NCBI RefSeq assembly: GCF_900104815.1
Contig: NZ_FNTD01000004.1
Coordinates: 4,108,501-4,172,500 of the forward strand
Length of the DNA stretch: 64,000 bases
DNA from: Streptomyces misionensis
GTDB lineage: Bacteria; Actinomycetota; Actinomycetes; Streptomycetales; Streptomycetaceae
Direction: 5' to 3'
Numbering within the stretch: position 1 is the first letter of the stretch; every line of letters begins with the position of its first letter. The notes beneath the pieces were generated by a model. That model worked only from the letters and a program-made list of their open reading frames with translations. It searched no databases and had not been told where the DNA came from. Of the stretch, positions 1 through 8,631 are shown in pieces. Made by a program: the position numbers and the translations under genes.

Positions 1-725
1 GCCTGCCGCCGGACGTCTCGGCCACCGAGTTCGTCGTGCACATGGCGCGGATGTCGGGGCTGCCGCCCACCGCCGCGCGCGAGCGCACCGCGGACATCCT
101 GCGCCACGTCGGCCTCTACGAGGAGCGCTACCGCCCCATCGGCGGTTACTCCACCGGCATGAAGCAGCGTGTGAAGCTCGCGCAGGCCCTGGTGCACGAC
201 CCCAAGCTGGTCTTCCTGGACGAGCCGACCAACGGCCTCGACCCGGTCGGCCGGGACGAGATGCTCGGCCTGATCCGCCGGGTCCACTCCGACTTCGGCA
301 TCTCCGTCCTGGTCACCTCGCACCTGCTGGGCGAGCTGGAGCGGACCTGCGAGCACGTGGTCGTCATCGACGGCGGCAAACTGCTGCGCTCCAGCTCCAC
401 CACCGACTTCACCCAGACCACGACCACTCTCGCGATCGAGGTCACCGACAGCGACGCCCACCCCGACGGCACCCGGGCGGTGCGCGAGGCGCTGGCCGCG
501 CGCGGGGTGGAGGTCGCCCACGAGGGCGCGGGCCTGCCCGGCGCGGGCCACATCCTGCTGCTCACCGCGGCCGGCGAGCAGACGTACGACCTGGTGCGCG
601 ACGTGGTCGCCGACCTCGGGCTCGGACTGATCCGGATGGAGCAGCGCCGGCACCACATCGCCGAGGTGTTCACGGCCGGCGGCGCCGACGAGCAGCGGAA
701 GGAGGCCGTCGGTCATGGCGGTTGA
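1..725 (+). CDS. ABC transporter ATP-binding protein (5' end outside the window)
   Basis: This is the C-terminal three quarters of an ABC-2 type ATPase that energises the permease encoded immediately downstream. The reading frame is already open at base 3, so the start codon and the Walker A loop lie before the window. Visible are the signature loop (YSTGMKQR, a common variant of LSGGQ), Walker B (VFLDEPTNGLDP) and the switch histidine (VTSHLLGELE). After it comes an accessory C-terminal domain of about 100 residues. The stop overlaps the start of the next gene, whose AAGGAGG site lies inside this frame, so the two are translationally coupled. The substrate cannot be told. Confidence 0.9.
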   Translation, partial: LPPDVSATEFVVHMARMSGLPPTAARERTADILRHVGLYEERYRPIGGYSTGMKQRVKLAQALVHDPKLVFLDEPTNGLDPVGRDEMLGLIRRVHSDFGISVLVTSHLLGELERTCEHVVVIDGGKLLRSSSTTDFTQTTTTLAIEVTDSDAHPDGTRAVREALAARGVEVAHEGAGLPGAGHILLLTAAGEQTYDLVRDVVADLGLGLIRMEQRRHHIAEVFTAGGADEQRKEAVGHGG

Positions 726-1614
726 GCAGCCCCTCACGGGCGAGACGACCCGTATCCACGACATCGGCTACCGCGGTTACGACGGCCCGCGCCTCGGCCG
801 CGCCTACGCCCGCCGCTCCCTGTACTCGCAGTCCCTGCGCGGCGCCTACGGCCTCGGCCGCTCGGTGAAGTCCAAGGTGCTGCCGATGCTGCTGTTCGCG
901 GTGATGTGCGTGCCCGCCGCCATCATGGTGGCCGTCGCCGTCGCCACCAAGGCGCACGAACTGCCGGTCGGCTACACCCGCTACGCGATCATGATGCAGG
1001 CCGTGATCAGCCTGTACGTCGCCTCGCAGGCGCCCCAGGCCGTCTCGCGCGACCTGCGCTTCAAGACGGTGCCGCTGTACTTCTCGCGGCCCATCGAGAC
1101 CGCCGACTACGTCCGCGCCAAGTTCGCCGCGCTCGCCTCGGCGATCTTCATCCTCACCGCCGCCCCCCTGCTGGTGATGTACGTGGGGGCGCTGCTGTCC
1201 AAGCTGGGCTTCGCCCACCAGACGAAGGAATTCGCCGAGGGACTGGTCTCCGTGGCCCTGCTCTCCCTGCTCTTCGCCGGCATCGGCCTGGTCATCGCCG
1301 CCGTCACCCCGCGCCGCGGCTTCGGCATCGCCGCCGTGATCGCCGTACTGGTCATCTCCTACGGGGCGGTGTCCACCCTCCAGGCCATCGCCAGCACGCA
1401 GGGGCATGACGGCGCCGTCCCGTGGATCGGCCTGTTCTCGCCGGTCACCCTGATCGACGGCGTCCAGTCCGCCTTCCTGGGCGCGACCACCCGGGCCCCC
1501 GGCGGGGTCGCCCCCTCGACCGGGGAGGGCGCGGTCGCCGCCCTCGTCACCCTCGCACTGATCGCCGGCAGCTACGGCCTGCTGCTGCGCCGCTACAAGA
1601 AGGTGGGACTGTGA
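715..1614 (+). CDS. ABC-2 type transporter permease
   Basis: A 299-residue membrane subunit that partners the preceding ATPase. It opens with a cytoplasmic segment containing IHDIGYRGYDGPRLGR, a motif I associate with actinobacterial ABC-2 permeases, followed by about six hydrophobic segments from residue 60 to the end. The ATG is preceded by AAGGAGG at nine bases. The start lies 11 bp inside the upstream gene and the TGA overlaps the next gene's GTG (GTGA), so the operon is tightly packed. Family knowledge says export or membrane remodelling; the cargo is unknown. Confidence 0.85.
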   Translation: MAVEQPLTGETTRIHDIGYRGYDGPRLGRAYARRSLYSQSLRGAYGLGRSVKSKVLPMLLFAVMCVPAAIMVAVAVATKAHELPVGYTRYAIMMQAVISLYVASQAPQAVSRDLRFKTVPLYFSRPIETADYVRAKFAALASAIFILTAAPLLVMYVGALLSKLGFAHQTKEFAEGLVSVALLSLLFAGIGLVIAAVTPRRGFGIAAVIAVLVISYGAVSTLQAIASTQGHDGAVPWIGLFSPVTLIDGVQSAFLGATTRAPGGVAPSTGEGAVAALVTLALIAGSYGLLLRRYKKVGL

Positions 1615-2522
1615 CGACCCTCAGCATCGACCACGTCTCGCGCTGGTTCGGCAACGTGGTCGCCGTCAACGACATCACCATGACCATCGGCCCCGGGGTG
1701 ACCGGTCTGCTCGGCCCGAACGGCGCCGGGAAGTCCACCCTGATCAACATGATGGGCGGCTTCCTCGCCCCGTCCACGGGCACCGTCACCCTCGACGGGC
1801 AGCCGGTGTGGCGCAACGAGCAGATCTACCGGCACATCGGCATCGTCCCCGAGCGGGAGGCGATGTACGACTTCCTCACCGGACGCGAGTTCGTCGTCGC
1901 CAACGCCGAGCTGCACGGCCTCGGCGACAAGGCCGCCCAGCGGGCCCTCGCCACGGTCGAGATGGAGTACGCCCAGGACCGCAGGATCGCCACCTACTCC
2001 AAGGGCATGCGCCAGCGCGTGAAGATGGCGAGCGCCCTGGTGCACGACCCGTCGCTGCTGCTGCTGGACGAGCCGTTCAACGGCATGGACCCGCGCCAGC
2101 GCATGCAGCTGATGGACCTGCTGCGCAGGATGGGCGACGAGGGCCGCACCGTGCTGTTCTCCTCGCACATCCTCGAAGAGGTCGAGCAGCTCGCCCGGCA
2201 CATCGAGGTCGTCGTCGCCGGACGGCACGCGGCCAGCGGCGACTACCGCAAGATCCGCCGGCTGATGACCGACCGGCCGCACCGCTACCTGGTGCGCTCC
2301 AGCGACGACCGCGCCCTCGCGGCCGCGCTGATCGCCGATCCGTCCACCTCCGGCATCGAGGTCGACCACGCCGAGGGCGCGCTGCGCGTCCAGGCCGTCG
2401 ACTTCGGCCGCTTCACCACCCTGCTGCCGAAGGTCGCCAGGGACCACGGCATCCGGCTGCTCACGGTCTCGCCGTCGGACGAGTCCCTGGAGTCCGTCTT
2501 CTCGTACCTGGTCGCGGCGTAG
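1611..2522 (+). CDS. ABC transporter ATP-binding protein, second pair
   Basis: A complete ABC-2 ATPase of 303 residues. Walker A is GPNGAGKST (about residue 38), the signature loop is YSKGMRQR, Walker B is LLLLDEPFNGMDP and the H-loop is FSSHILEEVE. A regulatory domain of about 90 residues follows. I chose the GTG at 1611 because it overlaps the permease stop as GTGA and begins the conserved fold; an open frame upstream of it is only the shadow of the permease. It most likely drives the next permease, so the locus holds two ATPase-permease pairs in series. Confidence 0.9.
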   Translation: MTTLSIDHVSRWFGNVVAVNDITMTIGPGVTGLLGPNGAGKSTLINMMGGFLAPSTGTVTLDGQPVWRNEQIYRHIGIVPEREAMYDFLTGREFVVANAELHGLGDKAAQRALATVEMEYAQDRRIATYSKGMRQRVKMASALVHDPSLLLLDEPFNGMDPRQRMQLMDLLRRMGDEGRTVLFSSHILEEVEQLARHIEVVVAGRHAASGDYRKIRRLMTDRPHRYLVRSSDDRALAAALIADPSTSGIEVDHAEGALRVQAVDFGRFTTLLPKVARDHGIRLLTVSPSDESLESVFSYLVAA

Positions 2523-2532
2523 GAGGCCGAAG

Positions 2533-3252
2533 ATGTACGACCCCACCGTCGCCCGGCTCACCTACCGGGCCCTGCTCGGCCGTCGCCGGGCCCTCATCCT
2601 CGGCGCGCTGCCGCTGCTGCTCATCGTGATCTCCGTGGCCGTCCGCGCCCTCAGCGGCGCCGACGACCAGACGGCCGCCGACGTGCTCGGCGGGTTCGCC
2701 ATCGCCACGATGGTGCCGATCATCGGCGTCATCGCGGGCACGGGCGCCATCGGCCCGGAGATCGACGACGGCTCCGTCGTCTACCTGCTGGCCAAGCCGC
2801 TGAAGCGGCCGACGATCATCTTCACCAAGCTGATCGTGGCCATCGCCGTGACCATGGTGTTCTCGGCGGTGCCGACGATGATCGCCGGGCTGATCCTGAA
2901 CGGCAACGGCCAGCAGGTCGCCGTCGCCTACACGATCGCCGCGCTGGTCGCCTCCATCGCCTACTCGGCGCTGTTCCTGCTGCTCGGCACGGTCTCGCGG
3001 CACGCCGTGGTCTTCGGCCTGGTGTACGCGCTGGTCTGGGAGGCGCTGTTCGGCTCCCTGGTGCCCGGGGCGCGCACGCTGAGCGTCCAGCAGTGGTCGC
3101 TGGCCGTCGCGCACAAGGTGGCCGGGGGCGACCTGATCACGTCCGACGTCGGCCTGACCACGGCCGTCGTGCTGCTGGTGGCGGTGACGGTGCTGGCCAC
3201 CTGGTACGCCGGCCAGAAGCTGCGGTCGCTGAAGCTCGCCGGGGAGGAGTGA
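2533..3252 (+). CDS. ABC-2 type transporter permease, second pair
   Basis: A 239-residue integral membrane protein with about six hydrophobic helices. The first covers residues 20-37 and the last ends near residue 227, followed by a short basic cytoplasmic tail. GGAGG lies six bases before the ATG and the gap to the upstream ATPase stop is ten bases, so it belongs to the same transcript. The motif IGPEIDDGSVVYLLAKPL resembles the conserved region of ABC-2 exporters that follows the second helix. It is the last transporter gene of the operon. The substrate is not predictable from sequence. Confidence 0.85.
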   Translation: MYDPTVARLTYRALLGRRRALILGALPLLLIVISVAVRALSGADDQTAADVLGGFAIATMVPIIGVIAGTGAIGPEIDDGSVVYLLAKPLKRPTIIFTKLIVAIAVTMVFSAVPTMIAGLILNGNGQQVAVAYTIAALVASIAYSALFLLLGTVSRHAVVFGLVYALVWEALFGSLVPGARTLSVQQWSLAVAHKVAGGDLITSDVGLTTAVVLLVAVTVLATWYAGQKLRSLKLAGEE

Positions 3253-3333
3253 GTACCCCGCCGCCCTCTTGACGGGGACTTCATCCCCGTCCGGGCACAC
3301 TGGGCAAACCGGACGTATGTGAGGAGGCCGGGG

Positions 3334-3576
3334 ATGGCGGAGGAGACGCCGGGCGGGGGCGGGGGGTTCGAGGGGGACGCCTTTGAGGGGCTGGTCCTGG
3401 ACGAGGCCTTCGTCCGTGCCGCGGAGGCCTCCGAGCCGTCCGCCCGGGCGCGGATGCTGGCCGCGCGTTGGCGCGCCGAGGCCCCCGAGCCCCAGCCGTG
3501 GCGCTCGGACCAGCCGCCCGCGGGGTGGTTCTTCAGCAAGGCGAGGCGTCGGCGCAGGCGCAGAAGGGGCGACTGA
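3334..3576 (+). CDS. small conserved hypothetical protein
   Basis: An 80-residue soluble protein with an acidic, glycine-rich N-terminus and a strongly basic C-terminus (a run of nine basic residues out of ten before the final Gly-Asp). The ATG at 3334 is preferred over the GTG at 3319 because GAGGAG sits eight bases upstream of the ATG. It lies 81 bp after the ABC operon and faces the HAD gene tail to tail. I recognise no domain. The many tryptophans (RWRAEAPEPQPW, GWFF) suggest a real short protein, and codon bias matches the neighbours. Confidence 0.6.
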   Translation: MAEETPGGGGGFEGDAFEGLVLDEAFVRAAEASEPSARARMLAARWRAEAPEPQPWRSDQPPAGWFFSKARRRRRRRRGD

Positions 3577-3652
3577 GGCGCCCCGCGGATGACGCGAGGC
3601 GCATCGCCGTGCGCGACCGGCCGTGGCGGCGGCCCCTGTGGGGGCCGGGCCG

Positions 3653-4450
3653 TCATCCCAGCAGGGTCTCCAGGACCGCCGCGATGCCGTCCTCCTCGTT
3701 GGAGGTCGTCACCTCGTCGGCCACCGCCTTGACCTCCTCGTGGGCGTTGGCCATGGCCACGCCCCGGGATGCCCAGGCGAACATGGGGATGTCGTTCGGC
3801 ATGTCGCCGAAGGCGATCGTGTCCGCGGCCCGCAGGCCGAGACGGCGCGCGGCCAGCGAGAGACCCGTGGCCTTGGACAGGCCGAGCGGCAGGAGTTCCA
3901 CGATCCCCGCGCCGGCCATGGCGACGCTGACGAACCCGCCCGCCGCCTGGCGCGCGGCCTGGGCCAGCTCGTCGTCCCCGAGCGTCGGATGCTGTATGTA
4001 GATCTTGTTCAGCGGGGCGGCCCAGAGATCGGACGCGTCCGTGAAGGGTACGGCGGGCAGCGGGCCCGCGACCGCGTACCCCGGGCCCACGAGCACCTCG
4101 CCGTCCAGCCCGTCCCGGCTGGCCGCCAGATGCAGCGGGCCGACCTCCGCCTCGATCTTGGCGAGGGCGACCCCGGCCAGCTGCCGGTCCAGGGTGACCG
4201 AGGTCAGCAGGCGGTGCGCGCCCGCGTCGTAGACCTGAGCGCCCTGGCCGCAGACGGCGAGGCCGTCGTAGCCGAGGTCGTCCAGGACGTGCCGGGTCCA
4301 GGGGACGGCCCGGCCGGTGACGACGATGTGGGCCGCGCCCGCCGCGGTGGCCGCGGCGAGCGCGTCACGGGTGCGCTGGGAGACGGATCCGTCGGAGCGC
4401 AGCAGCGTCCCGTCGAGGTCGGTGGCGACGATCCCGTAGGGGAAGCTCAC
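3653..4450 (-). CDS. HAD-superfamily (Cof-type) phosphatase
   Basis: A 265-residue HAD hydrolase of the type IIB (Cof/YbiV-like) group, which dephosphorylates small phosphorylated metabolites such as sugar phosphates or cofactor intermediates. Motif I is ATDLDGTLL, with the nucleophile and acid aspartates at residues 11 and 13. The late motif is [12 protein letters not shown], holding the metal-binding aspartates, and a cap domain lies between. The GTG start overlaps the serS stop by four bases (GTGA), so it is translationally coupled to serS. Coupling to a synthetase gene suggests constitutive expression. The exact substrate cannot be read from sequence. Confidence 0.88.
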   Translation of the reverse strand: MSFPYGIVATDLDGTLLRSDGSVSQRTRDALAAATAAGAAHIVVTGRAVPWTRHVLDDLGYDGLAVCGQGAQVYDAGAHRLLTSVTLDRQLAGVALAKIEAEVGPLHLAASRDGLDGEVLVGPGYAVAGPLPAVPFTDASDLWAAPLNKIYIQHPTLGDDELAQAARQAAGGFVSVAMAGAGIVELLPLGLSKATGLSLAARRLGLRAADTIAFGDMPNDIPMFAWASRGVAMANAHEEVKAVADEVTTSNEEDGIAAVLETLLG

Positions 4451-5724
4451 TTGGCCACCGGCTCCAGGACCTCCCGGCCGCCCAGGTAGGGGCGCAGCAC
4501 CTCGGGGACCCGGACGGAGCCGTCGGCCTGCTGGTGGTTCTCCAGGATCGCCACGATGGTGCGCGGTACGGCGCACAGCGTGCCGTTGAGCGTGGCGAGC
4601 GGCTTGACCTGCTTGCCGTCGCGGACCCGGATGGACAGCCGGCGGGACTGGAACTCGGTGCAGTCCGAGGTCGAGGTCAGCTCGCGGTACTTGCCCTGGG
4701 TCGGGATCCACGCCTCGCAGTCGAACTTGCGGGCGGCCGAGGAGCCGAGGTCACCGGAGGCGACGTCGATCACCCGGAACGGCAGCTCCAGCGAGGTCAG
4801 CCACTGCTTCTCCCAGTCCAGCAGGCGCTGGTGCTCCGCCTGGGAGTCCTCCGGGGCGACGTACGAGAACATCTCGACCTTGTCGAACTGGTGGACGCGG
4901 AAGATGCCCCGGGTGTCCTTGCCGTGCGAGCCGGCCTCGCGGCGGAAGCAGGGCGAGAAGCCCGCGTACCGCAGCGGCAGCTTGTCGGCGTCGATGATCT
5001 CGTCCATGTGGTAGGCCGCGAGCGCCACCTCGGAGGTGCCGACCAGGTACAGGTCGTCCTTGTCCAGGTGGTAGACGTCCTGCGCGGCCTGGCCGAGGAA
5101 GCCGGTGCCGGCCATGGACTGCGGGCGGACCAGCGCCGGGGTGAGCATCGGGGTGAAGCCGGCCGCGGTGGCCTGGGCCATCGCCGCGTTCACCAGGGCC
5201 AGCTCCAGCAGGGCGCCGACGCCGGTGAGGAAGTAGAAGCGGGAGCCGGAGACCTTGGCGCCGCGCTCGACGTCGATCGCGCCGAGCCGCTGGCCCAGCT
5301 CCAGGTGGTCCTTGGGCTCGAAGCCCTCGGCGCCGAAGTCGCGGATGGTGCCGTGCGTCTCCAGGGTGACGAAGTCCTCCTCGCCGCCGACCGGGACGTC
5401 GGGGTGGACGAGGTTGCCGAGCCGGAGCAGCAGCTCCTGGGTCTCGGCGTCGGCCGCGTCGCGCTCGGCGTCGGCGGCCTTGACGTCGGCCTTCAGCTGC
5501 TCGGCGCGCTTGAGCAGTTCGGCCTTCTCGTCACCGGTGGCCTTGGGGATCTGCTTGCCGAGCTGCTTCTGCTCGGCGCGCAGTTCGTCGAAGCGGACGC
5601 CGGAGGACCTGCGCCGCTCGTCGGCAGACAGGAGGGAGTCGACGAGCGCGACGTCCTCTCCACGGGCGCGCTGGGACGCGCGCACACGGTCGGGGTCCTC
5701 ACGGAGCAGGCGAAGGTCAATCAC
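4447..5724 (-). CDS. serS: seryl-tRNA synthetase
   Basis: Charges tRNA-Ser with serine in the cytoplasm; four seryl or arginyl tRNA genes also lie in this window. The 425-residue length is normal. The N-terminal tRNA-binding coiled-coil arm covers about residues 30-105. Class II motif 2 is [18 protein letters not shown] and motif 3 lies in [20 protein letters not shown] near the C-terminus. The GTG at 5724 begins the canonical [15 protein letters not shown], so an in-frame extension of 14 codons upstream is not used. It is the first gene of a two-gene unit with the HAD gene. Its promoter must lie in the DnaA-box intergenic region. Confidence 0.97.
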   Translation of the reverse strand: MIDLRLLREDPDRVRASQRARGEDVALVDSLLSADERRRSSGVRFDELRAEQKQLGKQIPKATGDEKAELLKRAEQLKADVKAADAERDAADAETQELLLRLGNLVHPDVPVGGEEDFVTLETHGTIRDFGAEGFEPKDHLELGQRLGAIDVERGAKVSGSRFYFLTGVGALLELALVNAAMAQATAAGFTPMLTPALVRPQSMAGTGFLGQAAQDVYHLDKDDLYLVGTSEVALAAYHMDEIIDADKLPLRYAGFSPCFRREAGSHGKDTRGIFRVHQFDKVEMFSYVAPEDSQAEHQRLLDWEKQWLTSLELPFRVIDVASGDLGSSAARKFDCEAWIPTQGKYRELTSTSDCTEFQSRRLSIRVRDGKQVKPLATLNGTLCAVPRTIVAILENHQQADGSVRVPEVLRPYLGGREVLEPVAK

Positions 5725-5891
5725 AGGGCCAAGGCTACCGGTGCCGGGTTGTCGCTCACGAATCACTATTCCGGCGCGCTTGGATTTGCGGCTTACGGTG
5801 CGTTATGCGCTAATTGCCAGCCGTGTCAAGGGAAAGTGTCTCACTCCCTGGGACGGGGCAGGCCACGGGCGCCCTGTTGACCGGATTTCCT

Positions 5892-6241
5892 TGTGGAGAA
5901 CGGGATTTGGGGGCCCGGTTGTCCACAGAAATCCACACCCTCGGAAGAGTTATCCACAGGGTGTGGGGAAGAGCTGTGGATGCTGGAATTGATCACTCCG
6001 GAACTCTCCGGGGCGATGAGTGGGCGTGCAGAATTCCTCGGTCAAAGTGGATCGAGACCCACTTTCGGGTGGAAAACGGTCGTCCTAAAAGATGAACCGA
6101 AGGAAACGGGTGGACGAAGAGCGAGTCAGGTGATGGTTGCCCCGTCTGGGCGCCGTGGGGCGATTTGTCGACTGGATCACCCCGTGCTGTCGACTTGTCC
6201 CCAGGTCGAGAAGGGTACCTGTGGATAACTCCTGTGGATAA
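5892..6241. promoter_or_regulatory. cluster of DnaA boxes between serS and pheA (D78-like)
   Basis: The 540 bp between serS and pheA holds no convincing gene but many DnaA-box sequences. Strong boxes are TTGTCCACA at 5919-5927 (+), TTATCCACA at 5950-5958 (+), and TTATCCACA on the minus strand at 6220-6228 and 6233-6241. Weaker ones are TTCTCCACA (-) at 5892-5900, AAATCCACA (+) at 5929-5937, TTCCCCACA (-) at 5962-5970, GCATCCACA (-) at 5975-5983 and TTGTCCCCA (+) at 6195-6203. Established: S. coelicolor carries a high-affinity DnaA-binding cluster called D78 outside oriC that restrains replication initiation. Identity with D78 is inferred from box content and from my memory that serS lies on that cosmid. 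The region must also hold the serS promoter. Confidence 0.8.
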
Positions 6242-6264
6242 CGATGATACGCAGGTAGGACTGG

Positions 6265-7197
6265 CTAGAAGCGACCGTCCTGGCAGCGCGCCACCCAGTC
6301 CGCCGCTCGCATGAACTCCTCGTCCGAGGTCCCGGTCTGCGCGGGCCCGGCCTCCCCCGGCTCCATGTCGGCGCGCGGGTACGAGCCGAGGAAGCGCACA
6401 TCGCGGCAGATCCGCTTCAGGCCGGTCAGCGCCTCCGCCATCCGCCGGTCCGAGATGTGGCCCTCGGCGTCCACGCAGAAGCAGTAGTTGCCGATCCCGG
6501 CGCCGGTCGGCCGGGACTGGAGCAGCATCAGGTTGATGCCGCGCGAGGCGAACTCGCCGAGCAGGTCGCGCAGTCCGCCGGGGTGGTCGGCGCGCTGCCA
6601 GAGCACCACCGAGGTCTTGTCGGCGCCGGTCCGGGCGGCGGGCCGGGCCGGGCGGCCGACCAGCACGAACCGGGTCTGCGCGTTCTCCGCGTCGTGGATC
6701 CCGGTCTCCAGGGCCTCGAGGCCGTACCGGGCGGCGGCGAACTCGCCGGCGAAGGCGGCGTCGTAGCGGCCCTCCTGGACCAGCCGGGCGGCGTCCGCGT
6801 TGGAGGCCGCCGACTCCCAGACGGCGTCCGGGAGGTTGGCCTTGAGCCAGTTGCGCACCTGCGGCTGGGCCGCGGGGTGGGCGGAGACCGTCTTGATGTC
6901 CGCGAGCTGCGTACCCGGCCGGACCAGCAGCGCGAAGGTGATGGAGAGCAGCACCTCGCGGTAGATCGTCAGCGGCTCGCCCGCGACCAGACCGTCCAGG
7001 GTGGCGGTGATGCCGCCCTCGACCGAGTTCTCGATCGGCACGAACGCCGCCTCGGCCTCGCCGGCCCGCACCGCGTCCAGCGCGGACTGCACCGACACGT
7101 ACGGGGTCAGCTCCCGGGTGGCCGCCTCCGGCAGCGTCCGCAGGGCCACCTCGGTGAAGGTGCCCTCCGGGCCGAGATACGCATAGCTCGCTGGCAT
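6265..7197 (-). CDS. pheA: prephenate dehydratase
   Basis: Converts prephenate to phenylpyruvate in phenylalanine synthesis. The 310-residue protein begins ASYAYLGPEGTFTEVAL, the typical first strand of the catalytic domain. It carries the catalytic TRF motif in NAQTRFVLVG (about residue 170). A C-terminal ACT domain (about 190-280) includes GGLRDLLGEFASRGINL and LQSRP, the phenylalanine-binding site for feedback inhibition; the usual ESRP reads QSRP here. I prefer the ATG at 7197 over a GTG three codons upstream because AGGG lies eight bases before it. The gene stands alone between the DnaA-box region and the copper operon. Confidence 0.95.
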   Translation of the reverse strand: MPASYAYLGPEGTFTEVALRTLPEAATRELTPYVSVQSALDAVRAGEAEAAFVPIENSVEGGITATLDGLVAGEPLTIYREVLLSITFALLVRPGTQLADIKTVSAHPAAQPQVRNWLKANLPDAVWESAASNADAARLVQEGRYDAAFAGEFAAARYGLEALETGIHDAENAQTRFVLVGRPARPAARTGADKTSVVLWQRADHPGGLRDLLGEFASRGINLMLLQSRPTGAGIGNYCFCVDAEGHISDRRMAEALTGLKRICRDVRFLGSYPRADMEPGEAGPAQTGTSDEEFMRAADWVARCQDGRF

Positions 7198-7342
7198 GGT
7201 CCTCACCCTAATGGCCGTCGGCCGTCCTGGCTCAGCCGTCTCATGACAGCCACTCGACCGGGTGGTTTGATCCCGGAAAGTCCGCAGAGCGCACAGGGCG
7301 TCGGCTAAAGGGTCGGGTCCGCCGGCAGCCCGGTGTCCGGCC

Positions 7343-8623
7343 TCAGCCCTCCAGCAGCCGCTGCCCCACGTACTCGCCCTTCGCGGCCCCGCCCGGCACC
7401 GCGAACAGCGCGCTCGCCTCGTGCCGGATGAACCGCGACAGCGCGTCGCCGCGGTCGAGCTTGCGCTGCACCGGCACGAAGCCCCGCAGCGGATCGGCCT
7501 GCCAGCAGACGAAGAGCAGACCGGCGTCCGGCGTACCGTCCGCGTCGAAGCCGTCGTGGTACGAGAACGGGCGCCGCAGCATGGCCGCCCCGCCGTTCTT
7601 GTCCGGCCGGGTGATCCGCGCGTGCGCGGTGAGCGGGATCACGTACTCGCCCCGGGCGTCGGTCTTGTCCAGCTCCATCGGGCTGGTCTCCCCGCCCCCG
7701 GTCAGCGGCGCCCCGTCCGCCTTGCGGCGCCCGATGACCTGCTCCTGGGCGGTCTGCGACAGCTTCTCCCAGTCGTCCAGCAGCATCCGGATCCGGCGTA
7801 CGACGGCGTAGGAGCCGTGCGCCATCCACGCGGGCTCCCCCGAGGCGGGCACGAAGACCTGCTGCTCGAAGGCGGCGTCCGTCGGCTTCGGATTGCCGGT
7901 GCCGTCGATCTGGCCCATCAGGTTGCGGGCCGTCATCGGGTGGGCGGTGGCGCCCGGGGTGCGGTTGAAGCCGTTCATCTGCCAGCGCACCCGCGCGGCC
8001 GAACCGGCGTCCTTCTGGATCGCGCGCAGGGCGTGGAAGGCGACCAGGGCGTCGTTCGCGCCGATCTGCACGAACAGCTGGCCGTCGCTGCGCGCCTTGT
8101 CGAGGCGGTCGGAGGAGAAGGCCGGCAGCGGGTCGAGCGCGGTGGGCCGCTGCTTCTCCAGGCCGGTGCGGGAGAAGAAGTCGTGGCCGAAGCCGAAGGT
8201 GACGGTCAGCGAGGAGGGGCCCGCGTCGCGTGCCACGGCGGTGTCGTCGTGCGGCGCCGGCTCGCCCGCCATCAGCCGCTCGGCCGTCGCCGACCAGCGG
8301 CGCAGCAGGGCCGCCGCCTCCGTGCGGCCCGCGCCCGCCACCAGGTCGAAGGCGACGAGATGGCCGCACGCCTGGAGCCCCTCGGTGATGCCGGGCTGAT
8401 GTTTCCCGTGAAACATCGCCCGGTCGGAGCCGACGGAGGTGAGCGGGGTGGCCTGGGCGGGCGCGGTGGCACGGCCGATGGCGCCGCCCGCCGCGCCGAG
8501 CACCAGTCCGGTGGCCCCCGCGGTGCCGAGCAGGGTGCGCCGGGAGACGCCGCCCGCCTCGGCGCGGGCCGCGTTCGCCGGGGCCTCGGGGGTGCGGGCC
8601 GCCGGGATGGACTGTTCGGTCAT
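7343..8623 (-). CDS. dtpA: Tat-exported DyP-type haem peroxidase
   Basis: A 426-residue dye-decolourising peroxidase. The N-terminus has a twin-arginine signal (SRRTLLGTAGATG, arginines 28-29) followed by an Ala-rich cleavage region, so it is exported folded with haem. The DyP fingerprint GQIDGTGNP supplies the distal aspartate. The likely proximal haem histidine is in AWMAHGSYAVVRRIRM. Established: the S. lividans orthologue DtpA is a Tat substrate needed for maturation of the copper oxidase GlxA and for hyphal morphogenesis. It is the last gene of the copper operon, eight bases after copCD. EfeB-type iron function is less likely because no efeUO genes are present. Confidence 0.92.
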   Translation of the reverse strand: MTEQSIPAARTPEAPANAARAEAGGVSRRTLLGTAGATGLVLGAAGGAIGRATAPAQATPLTSVGSDRAMFHGKHQPGITEGLQACGHLVAFDLVAGAGRTEAAALLRRWSATAERLMAGEPAPHDDTAVARDAGPSSLTVTFGFGHDFFSRTGLEKQRPTALDPLPAFSSDRLDKARSDGQLFVQIGANDALVAFHALRAIQKDAGSAARVRWQMNGFNRTPGATAHPMTARNLMGQIDGTGNPKPTDAAFEQQVFVPASGEPAWMAHGSYAVVRRIRMLLDDWEKLSQTAQEQVIGRRKADGAPLTGGGETSPMELDKTDARGEYVIPLTAHARITRPDKNGGAAMLRRPFSYHDGFDADGTPDAGLLFVCWQADPLRGFVPVQRKLDRGDALSRFIRHEASALFAVPGGAAKGEYVGQRLLEG

Positions 8624-8631
8624 GGTCTGGT

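Noticed and set aside
5814-6228. Overlapping open frames of 93 and 111 codons in the serS-pheA gap
   Set aside because: They run through the DnaA boxes, lack Streptomyces codon bias and have no ribosome site; they are chance frames in lower-GC DNA.
7343-8623. EfeB iron-uptake peroxidase
   Set aside because: Same fold, but the neighbours are copper genes and efeU/efeO are absent, so DtpA is the better call.
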